From: Deltaproteobacteria bacterium
GTDB lineage: Bacteria; Myxococcota_A; Polyangia; DRWM01; JAAZOP01
DNA: 46,946 nucleotides
NCBI GenBank assembly: GCA_016218815.1
Contig: JACRCX010000116.1
Span: 1-46,946, forward strand
Reading direction: 5' to 3'
Part shown: positions 7,361-15,920 of the stretch, in pieces
Numbering within the stretch: the first letter of the stretch is position 1
How the letters are laid out: the number at the start of each line of letters is the position of its first letter
Program-made: the position numbers and the translations under genes
Notes under the pieces: generated by a model
Databases searched by the model: none
Told to the model about the DNA's origin: nothing
What the model saw: the letters and a program-made list of their open reading frames with translations, nothing else

Positions 7361-7448
7361 TCCGGGGTCTCCGCACGTGGGCGAGCTCGAAGTCCCTGGA
7401 CCAGCCGCCGACTCTGCGCGCGGGCGAGCGACGACCCCGACGGCGACG

Positions 7449-7683
7449 TACGCTGTTCTACTGGTGGCGCGACGAGGGCAAGGCGGTCGAGCAGCCGAGC
7501 AGTCCCTGCTACCTCAACGTCATCAACCCGGCGGACATCGCGCTGGGCGAAGCGGGGACGACCGATCTGGTGCGCGTCTTGCGCGACGTGACCGAGCGCA
7601 TACCCTGGCTCGGCGACCTGACCGAGTGTCTGGCCGAGGCGCCCGGCAAGCCCGTGCTTCCGCCGCCCGGACTGAGACCCTGA
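7449..7683 (+). pseudogene. Unrecognised C-terminal coding remnant
   Basis: The plus-strand frame ending with TGA at 7681-7683 is protein-like only in its last 75 codons, for example LFYWWRDEGKAVEQPSSPC, YLNVINPADIALGEAGTTD and TERIPWLGDLTECLAEAPGK. Upstream the same frame runs into the antisense of higB. There is no credible start, so the 5' part was probably lost when the higBA module arrived. I do not recognise the family. Confidence 0.3.
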
Positions 7684-7753
7684 CACGAGCGGGACCCGCG
7701 GCCCGGGTTGCCGGCGCCGCCGGCGAGACATCCCCGCCGGGCGTCGGGCGCCC

Positions 7754-9544
7754 CTACTGGGCCTCGAGCGGGTAGACGGAGATTTCGACGCGGCGGTTGC
7801 GGGCGTGGTTGTTGGGGTCGCCCGGATCCGCCGGCCGCCCCCAGCCCACACCCTCGACGGAGAACTGGTTGGGCTGGAGCTGGAACTGCTGGACCAGCGC
7901 GTCCTTGACGGCGTTGGCGCGGTTGAGCGACAGCTCCTGGACCTGCGCCTCGGGAACGCGGCCGCGCATCGAGGCGTCGGTGTGGCCGCTGATCACGATC
8001 TGGGCCATGCCGAACTTGCCGGCGAGCCCGGCGATCTCGGACAGCACGTTGTCCACGTTGGGATCGTACAGCTCCTCCACCTGCTGCCCTGACTGGTCGC
8101 GCATGACCTTGAAGTGCAGGTCCCAGTTGTTGGGCGAGAAATTGATCGTGACGGTCTGGGTCAGCACCGGGGACTCCGCGCCGGCGATCTCGCTCACCGC
8201 GCGCGGCGTGAACACGACGGCGTAGCGGTCGGCCTGCTTGGCGTAGCGCTCCTCCTGGCCGAGCCGCTGGATGATGGAGAAGTCCATCACCTTGTCGAAC
8301 GGGACCGGGGTGTGCGTGATCGAGCCGATGCGGCGGTACAGCAGGTAGGCCTGCTCCCAGATGCGCTGGAACCCGGCGGGGTTGTTCTGGTTGACCAGGA
8401 ACTGGAAGTTCTCCGCCCAGTTGGTCCAGTGGGCGTCGTGCAGCATGCCCTTCGCGTCCTCGGCAGGCAGGTTGAACCCGGCGGCCATCAGTCCGGCGAC
8501 CTTTTCCTCGGAGGCCGGGTCCGTGTACAGGGTCTCCATCGCATCGAAGATGCCGCGCACCAGCGCCTCGACCTTGGGCTCGTGGTCGCGGGCGAAGTCG
8601 GCCCGGGTGAACCAGACGTCCGCGATCAGGCGGTTGGCCGTCCCCGTGGTGACCAGCATGCGGTTCCCGGGGGCCTCGGAGAGCTTGTAGATGTCCGGCG
8701 CCCAGGTGACCGCGGCCGCAATGTCCGACTGCGCGTTGAACGCGGCCGCCGCCTGGAAGGCGTCCGCGGTGAAAACCATCTCGACGTCGCCCGGCTGCAC
8801 GCCGCCGTACACGAGCATGTTGAGCAGGAAGTACTGGGACGGGGAGTTCTGTGCCAGCGCGACCTTCTTGCCGCGCAGGTCGCTCACCGTCTTGATGCTC
8901 TCCCGCGCGACGATGCCGTCGCCGCCGTTGGACCAGTCGATCTGCTGGTAGATGCGTGGCATGACGCGGCTGTCGCGCGGCGTCCCGTCCTCCGCCACGA
9001 ACCCCTCCAGGAACAGGGGCACCATGTCCAACGTGGCCCAGCCGATGTGCACCTCTCCGGAGGCGTAGGCGTCGCGCATCGCCACCGGGTCGTCGATCAG
9101 CACCAGCTCGACCTTGAACTCCTCGCCCGTCGGCGTCTTCCAGACCTTGCCGGCCTGGAACCCCTCGTTGGCCAGGATGATCGGCGCCCACCCGGCCCAG
9201 ACGTTGAGGGCGAAGCGGATCGTGTTGTTCTCCAGCGCCCGGTACGCCGACGTGCCCTGGACGGGCGGCAGGCGATCGGCCGGAACGAACTTGTACTCCT
9301 GCACGGTCGTCAGCCCGGGATTGGGGTCGTCGCCCTCGCCCGGCAGCCCCGGCGTCCCCGGCGGCACCGCCACGCCGGCGTCCGTGCCCACCGCTACGGG
9401 GGGCGGCAACGTGACGGGCCCGGAGCCGGTCTTCTTGGCTTCCGGTGCGACCGTCTGCCACTTGACGATCGCGAAGGTGACCAGGCCGGCAATGACCAGG
9501 ACCGCGACCGCGAGGAACAGGATGCGCTTCTTCGTCTCGTCCAT
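7754..9544 (-). CDS. ABC-importer substrate-binding protein fused to an OmpA-like domain
   Basis: 596 residues. The start at 9544 follows AGGAGGGAG. Residues 8-28 form one hydrophobic segment (ILFLAVAVLVIAGLVTF), read as an uncleaved inner-membrane anchor. A Pro/Gly linker follows, then about 80-420 a periplasmic-binding fold of the NMT1/SsuA/TauA type (IRFALNVWAGWAPIILANEG, MRDAYASGEVHIG, LRGKKVALAQNSPSQYFLLN). The last 140 residues are an OmpA-like peptidoglycan-binding domain: VVISGHTDAS-like core (IVISGHTDAS), SLNRANAVKDAL and ARNRRVEISV. The protein would thus bind a small ligand while tethered to both membrane and cell wall. It is the last gene of a four-gene minus-strand operon with permease, ATPase and coiled-coil protein. 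The ligand cannot be told from sequence; the family carries sulfonates, nitrate or thiamine precursors. Confidence 0.9.
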   Translation of the reverse strand: MDETKKRILFLAVAVLVIAGLVTFAIVKWQTVAPEAKKTGSGPVTLPPPVAVGTDAGVAVPPGTPGLPGEGDDPNPGLTTVQEYKFVPADRLPPVQGTSAYRALENNTIRFALNVWAGWAPIILANEGFQAGKVWKTPTGEEFKVELVLIDDPVAMRDAYASGEVHIGWATLDMVPLFLEGFVAEDGTPRDSRVMPRIYQQIDWSNGGDGIVARESIKTVSDLRGKKVALAQNSPSQYFLLNMLVYGGVQPGDVEMVFTADAFQAAAAFNAQSDIAAAVTWAPDIYKLSEAPGNRMLVTTGTANRLIADVWFTRADFARDHEPKVEALVRGIFDAMETLYTDPASEEKVAGLMAAGFNLPAEDAKGMLHDAHWTNWAENFQFLVNQNNPAGFQRIWEQAYLLYRRIGSITHTPVPFDKVMDFSIIQRLGQEERYAKQADRYAVVFTPRAVSEIAGAESPVLTQTVTINFSPNNWDLHFKVMRDQSGQQVEELYDPNVDNVLSEIAGLAGKFGMAQIVISGHTDASMRGRVPEAQVQELSLNRANAVKDALVQQFQLQPNQFSVEGVGWGRPADPGDPNNHARNRRVEISVYPLEAQ

Positions 9545-9694
9545 CGTGCCTCTCCCTCCTGTGAGCCGTCGGCGCGGCGCACCGCGCGATTCTCCTGCCG
9601 CCATCCGCCCGGCTCGACCTCGAATGGCGGCTCCCTACCATCGGGACGCGGGCTTGTCGATGCCACGGCCCCGTCCCCGCCGTCGTGCGGCGGC

Positions 9695-10663
9695 TCAGCG
9701 CTCCCGCTCGATCTCCCCGCCGTCCGCGCCCACCTCGACCTCTTCCACCTCGACCGTTCCCCCCGCCTTTCGCGGCGCCGCCTTCGGGCTCGCCGCGGCC
9801 GGCGCTGCCTGCTTCCCCGCCCCGCGCTCCAGCTCCTCGAACAGCGGCTCGCCGTCGCTGCGCCCGGTGGCGAAGTCCAGCTCGTCCAGCACCTTCTCCG
9901 CGTCGAGCAGCGTTCCCACGGTCTCGTCGACCTGTCCCGCGATGCGCTCCGGCTTCTCGCGGTTGAGTGCCAGCTCGCTCAGGGCCTGGATCTTGTTCTC
10001 CAGACGGTTGATCTCCAGCGTCATCAGCTCGTGGCTGCTGCGCTGCTTGCGCAGGTTCTCCAGGCGCTGCCGGCAGGTGGCCAGGTTGTCGCGGATGGAC
10101 TGCGCGATCCTCGCCTGCGTGGAATCGGCGCCGCCGGCCCCGGCAAGTCGCCGCTCCAGCTCCGCGACGTTGCGCTCGATGTCCCGCTGGTCGGTCGCCT
10201 GCAGGAAGCGCTCGAACGTCTGCTGCGCCGAGAGCAGGCGCAGGTGGACGCGCAGCAGCCGGTCCAGACCCGCGAGCTGCATCTCCTCCACCGCGCTCGC
10301 CCCGCTGTCCGGGCCGGGACCGCGCAGCTCGCGCGCGAGGCGGCGGATCTCCAGGCATCGGGCACGCAGGTACTCGTAGCGCTGGCCCCGGTCCGGCGAA
10401 AGGGTCGCCAGCAGCGTGGCGAGCTGGGCCTGCTCCGCCTTGGCTTGTCGCGCCTGTTCGGCGTGGCCGTGCCTGGCATCGACCACTTTTCGGAAGCGCG
10501 GATTGTTCGCGGCGACGGCCAGGAACCCGACCTCTCCCGCCAGCACGAGCGGCACGACCACGCCGGCCCCGCCGCTCAGCACCGCGAACCCCAACGCCCC
10601 GGCGAGCAGCAGCAGGTTCCACCGGTTCTTGAACGCCTCCTTGAGGTACTTGCCCAATCCCAT
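9695..10663 (-). CDS. Membrane-anchored coiled-coil protein of the ABC operon, unknown family
   Basis: 322 residues, starting five bases after the ATPase gene's stop, so it is co-transcribed. The N-terminus (MGLGKYLKEAFKNRW) is amphipathic. Residues 16-52 hold two adjoining hydrophobic stretches (LLLLAGALGFAVLSGGAG and VVVPLVLAGEVGFLAVAAN), a membrane hairpin. Residues 60-265 are almost wholly helical and heptad-like, rich in Gln, Glu, Arg and Leu. The tail is Ala/Lys-rich and ends in acidic VEVEEVEVGADGGEIERER. It has no catalytic motif. Its constant place between ATPase and substrate-binding protein suggests a scaffold or regulator of the importer, perhaps oligomeric like PspA or TelA-type stress proteins, but that analogy is inference. 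Confidence 0.75.
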   Translation of the reverse strand: MGLGKYLKEAFKNRWNLLLLAGALGFAVLSGGAGVVVPLVLAGEVGFLAVAANNPRFRKVVDARHGHAEQARQAKAEQAQLATLLATLSPDRGQRYEYLRARCLEIRRLARELRGPGPDSGASAVEEMQLAGLDRLLRVHLRLLSAQQTFERFLQATDQRDIERNVAELERRLAGAGGADSTQARIAQSIRDNLATCRQRLENLRKQRSSHELMTLEINRLENKIQALSELALNREKPERIAGQVDETVGTLLDAEKVLDELDFATGRSDGEPLFEELERGAGKQAAPAAASPKAAPRKAGGTVEVEEVEVGADGGEIERER

Positions 10664-10668
10664 GGCGC

Positions 10669-11523
10669 CTAGCCCCCGCCCGCTTCCTGCCGTGCGTCGT
10701 CCCCGCCTTCCAGGACGCGCATCAGCTCCTGCAGCTCGCCCACCTGCTCCTGGAAGCGCGGCTGGCGCTCCGCCTCCCACGGCGGCAGCGTCGCCGGCTC
10801 GATCTGCAGCTCCTTGCGCAGCCGGCCCGGCGACCGATCGAACACGTAGATGCGATCGCCAAGATAGACGCCTTCGGCGACCGAGTGCGTGACGAAGAAC
10901 ACCGTGGCCTCGACGTCGCGCCACAACCGCACCAGCAGCTCCTGCATGTTCGCCCGCGTCTGCGGATCGAGCGCGCCGAAGGGCTCGTCCATCAGGATGA
11001 TCCGGGGGTGCAGGATCAACGTCCGCGCGATCGCCACCCGCTGGCGCATCCCGCCGGACAGCTCGTGCGGGTACTTGTTCTGGTCCTTCTTCACGTCCAG
11101 CCCGACGCGGGCGATCCACTCCCGGCCCAGCTCGGTCCGCTGCCGGCGGGGGACGCCGCTGCAGGCCAGTCCGAAGACGACGTTGTCGAGCACCGTGAGA
11201 TGGTCGAAGCTCGTGTAGTCCTGGAACACCATCCCGCGATCCGACGACGGACCCGCCACCCGCTTCCCCAGCACCGTCACCGTGCCGCTCGTCGGCGGAT
11301 GCTGCGGCTCCAGTCCCGCGATCAGGCGCAGCACCGTGCTCTTGCCGCAGCCGCTGGGCCCCAGGAGGCAGATGAACTCGCCCTTGCCCGGGAGGTCCTC
11401 CACCGTGAAGCTGATGTCCTCGATCGCCGTGAAGGCGCTCCGCCCCGCGCCGTACGTCTTGGTGACGTGGCTGAACTCGACCACGTGCGGCCGAGCCGCG
11501 GGCTCCGGAGGCGCCTCGCTCAT
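10669..11523 (-). CDS. ABC transporter ATP-binding protein, SsuB/TauB type
   Basis: 284 residues, normal length. All nucleotide-binding motifs are intact: Walker A GPSGCGKST (55-63), Q-loop Q101 in MVFQDYTSFDHL, signature LSGGM (155-159), Walker B ILMDE (176-180), D-loop GALD and switch His213 in VTHSV. The sequence is closest in style to importer ATPases for nitrate, sulfonate and taurine. Its ATG overlaps the TGA of the permease gene (ATGA at 11520-11523), so translation is coupled. A C-terminal 50-residue extension beyond the core ends in Gly-rich residues. It drives the membrane permease encoded just upstream. Confidence 0.95.
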   Translation of the reverse strand: MSEAPPEPAARPHVVEFSHVTKTYGAGRSAFTAIEDISFTVEDLPGKGEFICLLGPSGCGKSTVLRLIAGLEPQHPPTSGTVTVLGKRVAGPSSDRGMVFQDYTSFDHLTVLDNVVFGLACSGVPRRQRTELGREWIARVGLDVKKDQNKYPHELSGGMRQRVAIARTLILHPRIILMDEPFGALDPQTRANMQELLVRLWRDVEATVFFVTHSVAEGVYLGDRIYVFDRSPGRLRKELQIEPATLPPWEAERQPRFQEQVGELQELMRVLEGGDDARQEAGGG

Positions 11524-12668
11524 GCGCTCCCCTTCCCGCCGTCCGGCGGCGGATGCGTCAGACCGACCGCCGACTTGAGGCCCTCCCAGAGGAACCCCAG
11601 GCCCCGCACTCCCGAATGGAGCACCCCCAGCCCGCCGAACTTGTGCGGGAAGAGCGACTTCTGCACCTGCAGCAGGACACGATCGATGGTCATCGCGAGG
11701 AACGGGATGAGCAGCAGCACCAGGATGATGTGTTCCTTCTTGCCGCGTTTTTGCGAGGTGTTGATGATGTCGCCCAGACCGCCCGACTCCCCGGCGAACT
11801 TGATGGACTCGGCCAGCATGATGTACCCGAAGGCCAGGCCGAACAGGATGCGCAGCGAGGCCAGGATGTTCGGACCGGCCAGCGGCACCAGCACCCGCAA
11901 AATGATGTGCCGCCGCTTGGCACCCAGCGTGTAGGCCGTGTCGATGTAGCGGTCGTCGATCGCGCCGATCGCGTGCGCCGTGTCCGAGATCACGAAGGCG
12001 ACGCAGGCGATGAAGATGAACATCACCTTCTGCTTCTCCTCGACGCCGAACAGCGAGAACGACAGCGGGATCAGCGCGGCGATCGGGATGTTCCGGCCGA
12101 AGGTGATGAGCGGGGCGAGGAAACCCTGGATCCGGGCGAAACAGCCGCACAGCACGCCGATCGGGACGCCGACGCCCACCGCGAGTCCGAAGCCAATCAA
12201 CACACGGCGCAGCGTGGCCCACACGTTGCGGGTCAGTGCGCGGTCGTACCACAGGCTGTGGAAGCTGGCCCAGGTCTCCTGCGGGCTGGGCAGGACCATC
12301 GGCCCGAGCGTCCGCTCCTCGGGACGGCCCAGCGTCGCCCAGTACCACAGGCCCAGGCACCCCGCCGTGCACAGCAGGCCCAGGAGAAACATCTGCCAGC
12401 GCGGCGCCGGCTTGCGCAGCTCGAAGAACGACCGCAAGGCCCAGGCCACGGCGCGGTACACGGCGACGAACGGGACCCCGAGCACCCGGACCCAGCTCCG
12501 ACGGGGGCCCGCTCCCGTGTCCGTGTCGCTCGGCAAGTCCACCCCGCCAACCCCGCTGCGCGGCCCCGCGTCCGACGCTCCGATGCCCGTTCTGCCCCGT
12601 GCCGGCAACCCCGATGCCCCGCCGGCCGCGACGAGCCCGTAGCTTATGCGAGGCGCGCGAAAAGGCAA
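11520..12668 (-). CDS. ABC transporter permease, SsuC/TauC type
   Basis: The open frame gives 382 residues from a TTG at 12668, which lacks a ribosome site, so the true start may lie further in; the first 80 or so residues are Gly/Arg/Ser-rich and not membrane-like. From about residue 93 there are six hydrophobic segments of the BPD_transp_1 domain, beginning MFLLGLLCTAGCLGLWYW. The cytoplasmic EAA loop that contacts the ATPase is clear (DTAYTLGAKRRHIILRVLVP then LAGPNILASLRI). It is the first gene of the importer operon. Length without the N-terminal extension, roughly 290, matches the family. Substrate unknown. Confidence 0.88.
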   Translation of the reverse strand: MPFRAPRISYGLVAAGGASGLPARGRTGIGASDAGPRSGVGGVDLPSDTDTGAGPRRSWVRVLGVPFVAVYRAVAWALRSFFELRKPAPRWQMFLLGLLCTAGCLGLWYWATLGRPEERTLGPMVLPSPQETWASFHSLWYDRALTRNVWATLRRVLIGFGLAVGVGVPIGVLCGCFARIQGFLAPLITFGRNIPIAALIPLSFSLFGVEEKQKVMFIFIACVAFVISDTAHAIGAIDDRYIDTAYTLGAKRRHIILRVLVPLAGPNILASLRILFGLAFGYIMLAESIKFAGESGGLGDIINTSQKRGKKEHIILVLLLIPFLAMTIDRVLLQVQKSLFPHKFGGLGVLHSGVRGLGFLWEGLKSAVGLTHPPPDGGKGSA

Positions 12669-12691
12669 TGGGCGCCACGAGGAGGAACGGC

Positions 12692-14041
12692 CTACCCGTC
12701 GATGCCGTCGCAGTCCTGGTCGATGCCGTCCGGCGGCGCGCCGCCGACGTTCGTCGCGTAGGTCGAGTCGTACACGACGTGCGCGGCGCCCGTGCCGTCG
12801 AGGCCGAAGCGGAACGCGTCGCCGTTGGGCGGCGCGCCCGCGCGGACCTCCTCGCGGACCCAGCCCGACTCGGTGCGGTGCGCGTACCGCAGGTCGACGT
12901 CCAGGCTCCAGCCCAGAACGCCGTAGACGACGTGCGGGCGGCCGTCGCGGTCGAGCGCCAGGCCGATGCCGAACCCGCCACTGTCCGGATCGATCGGCTC
13001 AACGACCCACGAGCCGCTCGCGTCGGTGGCGTAGATCGCGCCGTCCGGGCCGATGGCGCCCACGTGCCGTTTTCCGGCGCTGTCGACCGCCAGCGCGACC
13101 TGCCCGTCCAGCACGCGGTCCGTCACGACGTCGATCGACCAGCCGGCTGCCCCGCGCGCGGCGCAGCGCAGCTCGATGCCGCCGGGAGTCTCGGCTACGT
13201 ATGCGACGTGGAGCACGCCGTCCGGGGCGAGCACCATCGCCGTGTGGTCGTCCGCCGTCCCTTCCGGGTCGATGGGCTCGATGGTCCACCCGCCTGCCGC
13301 GCTCGATGCGACCGAAAGGACGATCGGGCCGTCCTCCGTACGGTCCACTCCGAGCACCTCGATCACGCCAGTTGGCTCCACGACGAAAGGGCCGAAGGAA
13401 TAGCTCCCCATCGGCCGCGGAAACTCCTCGATGCGCCACGAGCCGAACGCCTCCCGGACGGCGTGCACCGCGATGCCGTCCCTGGCATCGTACTGGAACA
13501 TCGCGTGCGGGATTCCGGCCGCATCCAACGTGATTCGCGACTGAGAGAGGTACTCGGCCGGGATCACGACATCCCGGGACCACGCCCCGCCCTCGAGCCG
13601 GAAGTACACCATGTCCTGCAGATCCGGCCATCCGGGCCCGAGGCCGACGCCGATCGCGTGCACCACCCCGTCCGATCCCACCACGGCGTCGTCTGGAGAA
13701 ACGTCCCCGCCCGAGTACGGGTCCACGATGGTCTCGAAGGTCCACCGTCCCGCGTTGTCGGGCGCCTCGGGGTGGATGTCCGGATTCGAGTCGTCGCAGT
13801 CCGCGCCTCCGCAGGCGTACGAAGCCCAGCCGTCACCGTCCAGGTCCGGGACGTCGCACGGGCCGGGCGGAGCGTCCGGGTAGACCGGCGCGTCGGGCGT
13901 GCCGTCCGGATCCGCGGCGTCCTCGACGCTCGCGTACTCCGCGCCGCCCTCGACGCCTCGTCCGTCGCCCAGCAGCGGCGTCCAGCCGTAGCACCCCGCG
14001 ACCGCCGCGAAGAGGATTCCCCAAAGTGCCGACCGCCGCAT
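12692..14041 (-). CDS. Secreted lipoprotein with sialidase-like (BNR/Asp-box-like) repeats
   Basis: 449 residues, ATG 14041 behind GGAGG. The signal peptide MRRSALWGILFAAVAGC ends in a lipobox. An Asp/Pro tether contains one type-3-like Ca loop (DLDGDGWASYACGGADCDD). From about residue 90 to 430 there are repeating units of the pattern GxxWxxExIDPxx...DGxxHVxY, for example VLAPDGVLHVAYVAE and LALDRDGRPHVVYGV, suggesting a beta-propeller. It ends in the MopE-type GIDQDCDGIDG. It is probably a surface-displayed binding protein; no active-site residues of sialidases could be identified. It is transcribed divergently from the next lipoprotein and lies 24 bases upstream of the importer operon's first codon, so read-through into that operon is possible. 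Confidence 0.82.
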   Translation of the reverse strand: MRRSALWGILFAAVAGCYGWTPLLGDGRGVEGGAEYASVEDAADPDGTPDAPVYPDAPPGPCDVPDLDGDGWASYACGGADCDDSNPDIHPEAPDNAGRWTFETIVDPYSGGDVSPDDAVVGSDGVVHAIGVGLGPGWPDLQDMVYFRLEGGAWSRDVVIPAEYLSQSRITLDAAGIPHAMFQYDARDGIAVHAVREAFGSWRIEEFPRPMGSYSFGPFVVEPTGVIEVLGVDRTEDGPIVLSVASSAAGGWTIEPIDPEGTADDHTAMVLAPDGVLHVAYVAETPGGIELRCAARGAAGWSIDVVTDRVLDGQVALAVDSAGKRHVGAIGPDGAIYATDASGSWVVEPIDPDSGGFGIGLALDRDGRPHVVYGVLGWSLDVDLRYAHRTESGWVREEVRAGAPPNGDAFRFGLDGTGAAHVVYDSTYATNVGGAPPDGIDQDCDGIDG

Positions 14042-14099
14042 GACGACCTCCGAACCGGCCGCAGCATACCACGAGCGCCGTCGTCGGGCGCGCCGCGCT

Positions 14100-14127
14100 T
14101 TGCACCCGGACGGGATGCGCGTACACT
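14100..14127 (+). promoter_or_regulatory. Weak candidate promoter for the plus-strand lipoprotein
   Basis: In the 119-base gap between two divergent genes, TTGCAC (14100-14105) and TACACT (14122-14127, four of six matches to the -10) are 16 bases apart. The predicted start would leave about 27 bases of leader containing GGAGG. The -35 matches poorly, so this is tentative. Confidence 0.28.
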
Positions 14128-14160
14128 GGCGGGCGAGAGGCGGAAGGAGGCGGCGACGCG

Positions 14161-15438
14161 ATGAAAGTCGCCGTGGTCGTGTGGCTGCTCGTCCTGGGGA
14201 CGGGCTGCGAGCATGGTCTGTGGCTTGCCGGCGACGCCGGCGAAGGGTCCCCGGACGCTCGGGACGAGGCTGGCGATGCGCCGGACGAAGGAGACGACGG
14301 TCGCGACGCGGACGATGCGGACGCGCCGCCGCCCCCCGCGTCGCCGCCCTGGTGTCCGGCCGAGGCGACGTCCCGCCCGTGCCGGCCCGCGCTCCTGCGC
14401 CAGGCCGCCGGCGACGGTCGTGTCGCGGCCGCCGGTTTCCTCGACGACGGCGTCGCGTTGCTGGTCGATTCGTCCGCCGCCACGACGGGTCCGACGGCCG
14501 GCTCGCAGGTGGCCCTGCTGCGGCTTCGTCTCGACGGGCGCGACGAGCGGCACGACGTGTGGGCTCGCGGGACCGAGGTCGGCGCGGGGTGGACCGGGAC
14601 GGAGTTCGGGGTCGTCGTACCGGCCACGGCCAGCGACGACGGCATCTACCTGCGGGTCGGTCCGGACGGCGACGCGACCTCCGTCCCCGTTGGGCGCCGC
14701 CTCTGCGAGGAGCTGGCGTGGACCGGGGACACCTACCGTTGCGTCGTCACCACCACCGCCGACGTCACCTGGGAAACCCTGAGCCTGGAGGGGATTCCGG
14801 CCGATCGCCACCAGTACGACGACTGCTGGGTGCGCAGCTCCGCGTGGGGTGCGGAGGGCCCGGGGATCCTCTGCTCCGACGCCGGTGACTGGGAGTTCGT
14901 CCGTCTCGCCGCCGACGGGCCCCCGGCCATCCCGCGCACGCGGATCGGAGGCGCTTTCAGCGTCGGCGACTCGCTCCTCGTCTCTCACGGGCGCGGCTTC
15001 CTCGCGCTCTTCCTCCGCGGGGGATACCCGAGCGGGGACGCCGAGCTGGTTGTCGCCATGGGCATCAATCCCGACGGGTCGGTCCCGCACCGGCCGGTGA
15101 TCGTCGACACGATCCGGGCGCGCAGCCACATGCCGAGCTGGGGCCCCGTGCAGTTCGCGGCGTCCGCGGCCGGTGACGACACCGTCGTGGCGTACCGCCA
15201 CCTGGAGCCCACGGCGATCGAAGGGGATCCGTCGCTGGCGCGCCTGTACTTCCGGGCGATCACCGACGACGGAGACCTGGGCGAGAGGAGCGAGCTCCCT
15301 CCCACGACCGACGACGACTTCATGCGCGAATGGGTCGTCGTGGCCCGCTCGGGCACCGGCCTGGTCGTCGCGCGCTCCCACTCGCGCTCGACCGGCGGTC
15401 CGCTCGGTCTCGATGTCTGGATCGGGTGCTGCGAATAG
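14161..15438 (+). CDS. Secreted lipoprotein, hypothetical
   Basis: 425 residues, ATG 14161 preceded by GGAGG. The signal peptide MKVAVVVWLLVLGTGC has a good lipobox; the tether (residues 18-62) is rich in Asp, Ala and Pro. The remaining 360 residues have alternating strand-like segments with paired sentences such as GVALLVDSS, EFGVVVPATASDDGIYLRVG and DTVVAYRHLEP, the style of a six- or seven-bladed propeller. There are a few Cys residues (WCPAEATSRPCRP, CEELAWTGDTYRCVV, CWV...ILC, GCCE end) that could form disulfides. No enzyme motif was found. The gene stands alone, divergent from a similar lipoprotein, and the two may be distant paralogues. Confidence 0.8.
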   Translation: MKVAVVVWLLVLGTGCEHGLWLAGDAGEGSPDARDEAGDAPDEGDDGRDADDADAPPPPASPPWCPAEATSRPCRPALLRQAAGDGRVAAAGFLDDGVALLVDSSAATTGPTAGSQVALLRLRLDGRDERHDVWARGTEVGAGWTGTEFGVVVPATASDDGIYLRVGPDGDATSVPVGRRLCEELAWTGDTYRCVVTTTADVTWETLSLEGIPADRHQYDDCWVRSSAWGAEGPGILCSDAGDWEFVRLAADGPPAIPRTRIGGAFSVGDSLLVSHGRGFLALFLRGGYPSGDAELVVAMGINPDGSVPHRPVIVDTIRARSHMPSWGPVQFAASAAGDDTVVAYRHLEPTAIEGDPSLARLYFRAITDDGDLGERSELPPTTDDDFMREWVVVARSGTGLVVARSHSRSTGGPLGLDVWIGCCE

Positions 15439-15555
15439 GGCAGGGCAGGGCGGGTCCGCGGTCGCTGGTGCCCGCGGCGCTACGCATCGGGTAGACTCGC
15501 CCGTCCGGCGAAGCGCGCCGGCAGCGAGGTGATCGATGAGCCGAGAGGCTTGGGG

Positions 15556-15873
15556 ATGAAGTTCCGCCGCATGGGGTCGCTCGACTGGGAAGTCTCCGCC
15601 CTGGGCTTCGGCTGCATGCGCCTGCCCCGGCGCCGCCGTTGGCTCTTGAAGCGGGTCGACGGCAAGGAAGCCGTCGCCGCCGTCCGCACGGGCATCGACC
15701 GCGCCGCCCTGTGCACCGCCTGCGGCGCGTGCGTCAAGAAGTGCCCGCAGGGTCTCGACGTGCCCGCCGAGCTGGAGAAGGTCCACGCCGTGCTGGCCAA
15801 GGGCAAGAAGGTCCGGGAGTTCCCCGACCGGGCTGCCGAGCCGGCCGCGAAGCGATCGTCGACGAAAGAGTGA
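15556..15873 (+). pseudogene. Aldo/keto reductase with large in-frame internal deletion, retaining a 4Fe-4S motif
   Basis: The start at 15556 follows GAGAGG. The protein begins as a normal iron-sulfur-type aldo/keto reductase (MKFRRMGSLDWEVSALGFGC then MRLPRR, VDGKEAVAAVRTGIDR). At about 15703 it jumps directly to the C-terminal cluster segment ALCTACGACVKKCPQGLDVP. Intact members have some 230 residues here, covering the barrel and the catalytic Asp/Tyr/Lys/His tetrad. The frame is preserved, leaving a 105-residue product with C-x2-C-x2-C-x3-CP (C53, C56, C59, C63). Reductase activity must be lost. Because the reading frame and ribosome site survive, a small ferredoxin-like product is possible, but simple decay is the likelier reading. 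Confidence 0.75.
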
Positions 15874-15915
15874 GCGCGTGTGAAGAATTCGGTCGGACGA
15901 TTCCTTCACACGCTC
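15872..15915. terminator. Hairpin between convergent genes
   Basis: Arms GAGCGCGTGTGAAGAATTC (15872-15890) and GATTCCTTCACACGCTC (15899-15915) pair along about 15 bases with a two-base bulge and a short loop. It begins at the stop of the plus-strand gene and ends five bases from the stop of the minus-strand gene, so it can serve both directions. There is no strong U-tract. Confidence 0.65.
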
Positions 15916-15920
15916 ATGGC

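Noticed and set aside
7690..7753. Terminator after the importer operon
   Set aside because: Only GCCGGC-type GC palindromes, which are expected at this base composition; no T-run.
7509..10622. 1,037-codon minus-strand frame overlapping the SBP-OmpA gene
   Set aside because: Gly/Arg-rich out-of-frame reading of the real genes at 7754-9544 and 9695-10663.
12668..12668. TTG 12668 as a firm start for the permease
   Set aside because: Kept as the frame limit only; there is no ribosome site and the first 80 residues do not look like the family.
13564..14164. IS or repeat at the divergent lipoprotein promoter region
   Set aside because: No inverted ends or transposase motif; just a 119-base divergent spacer.
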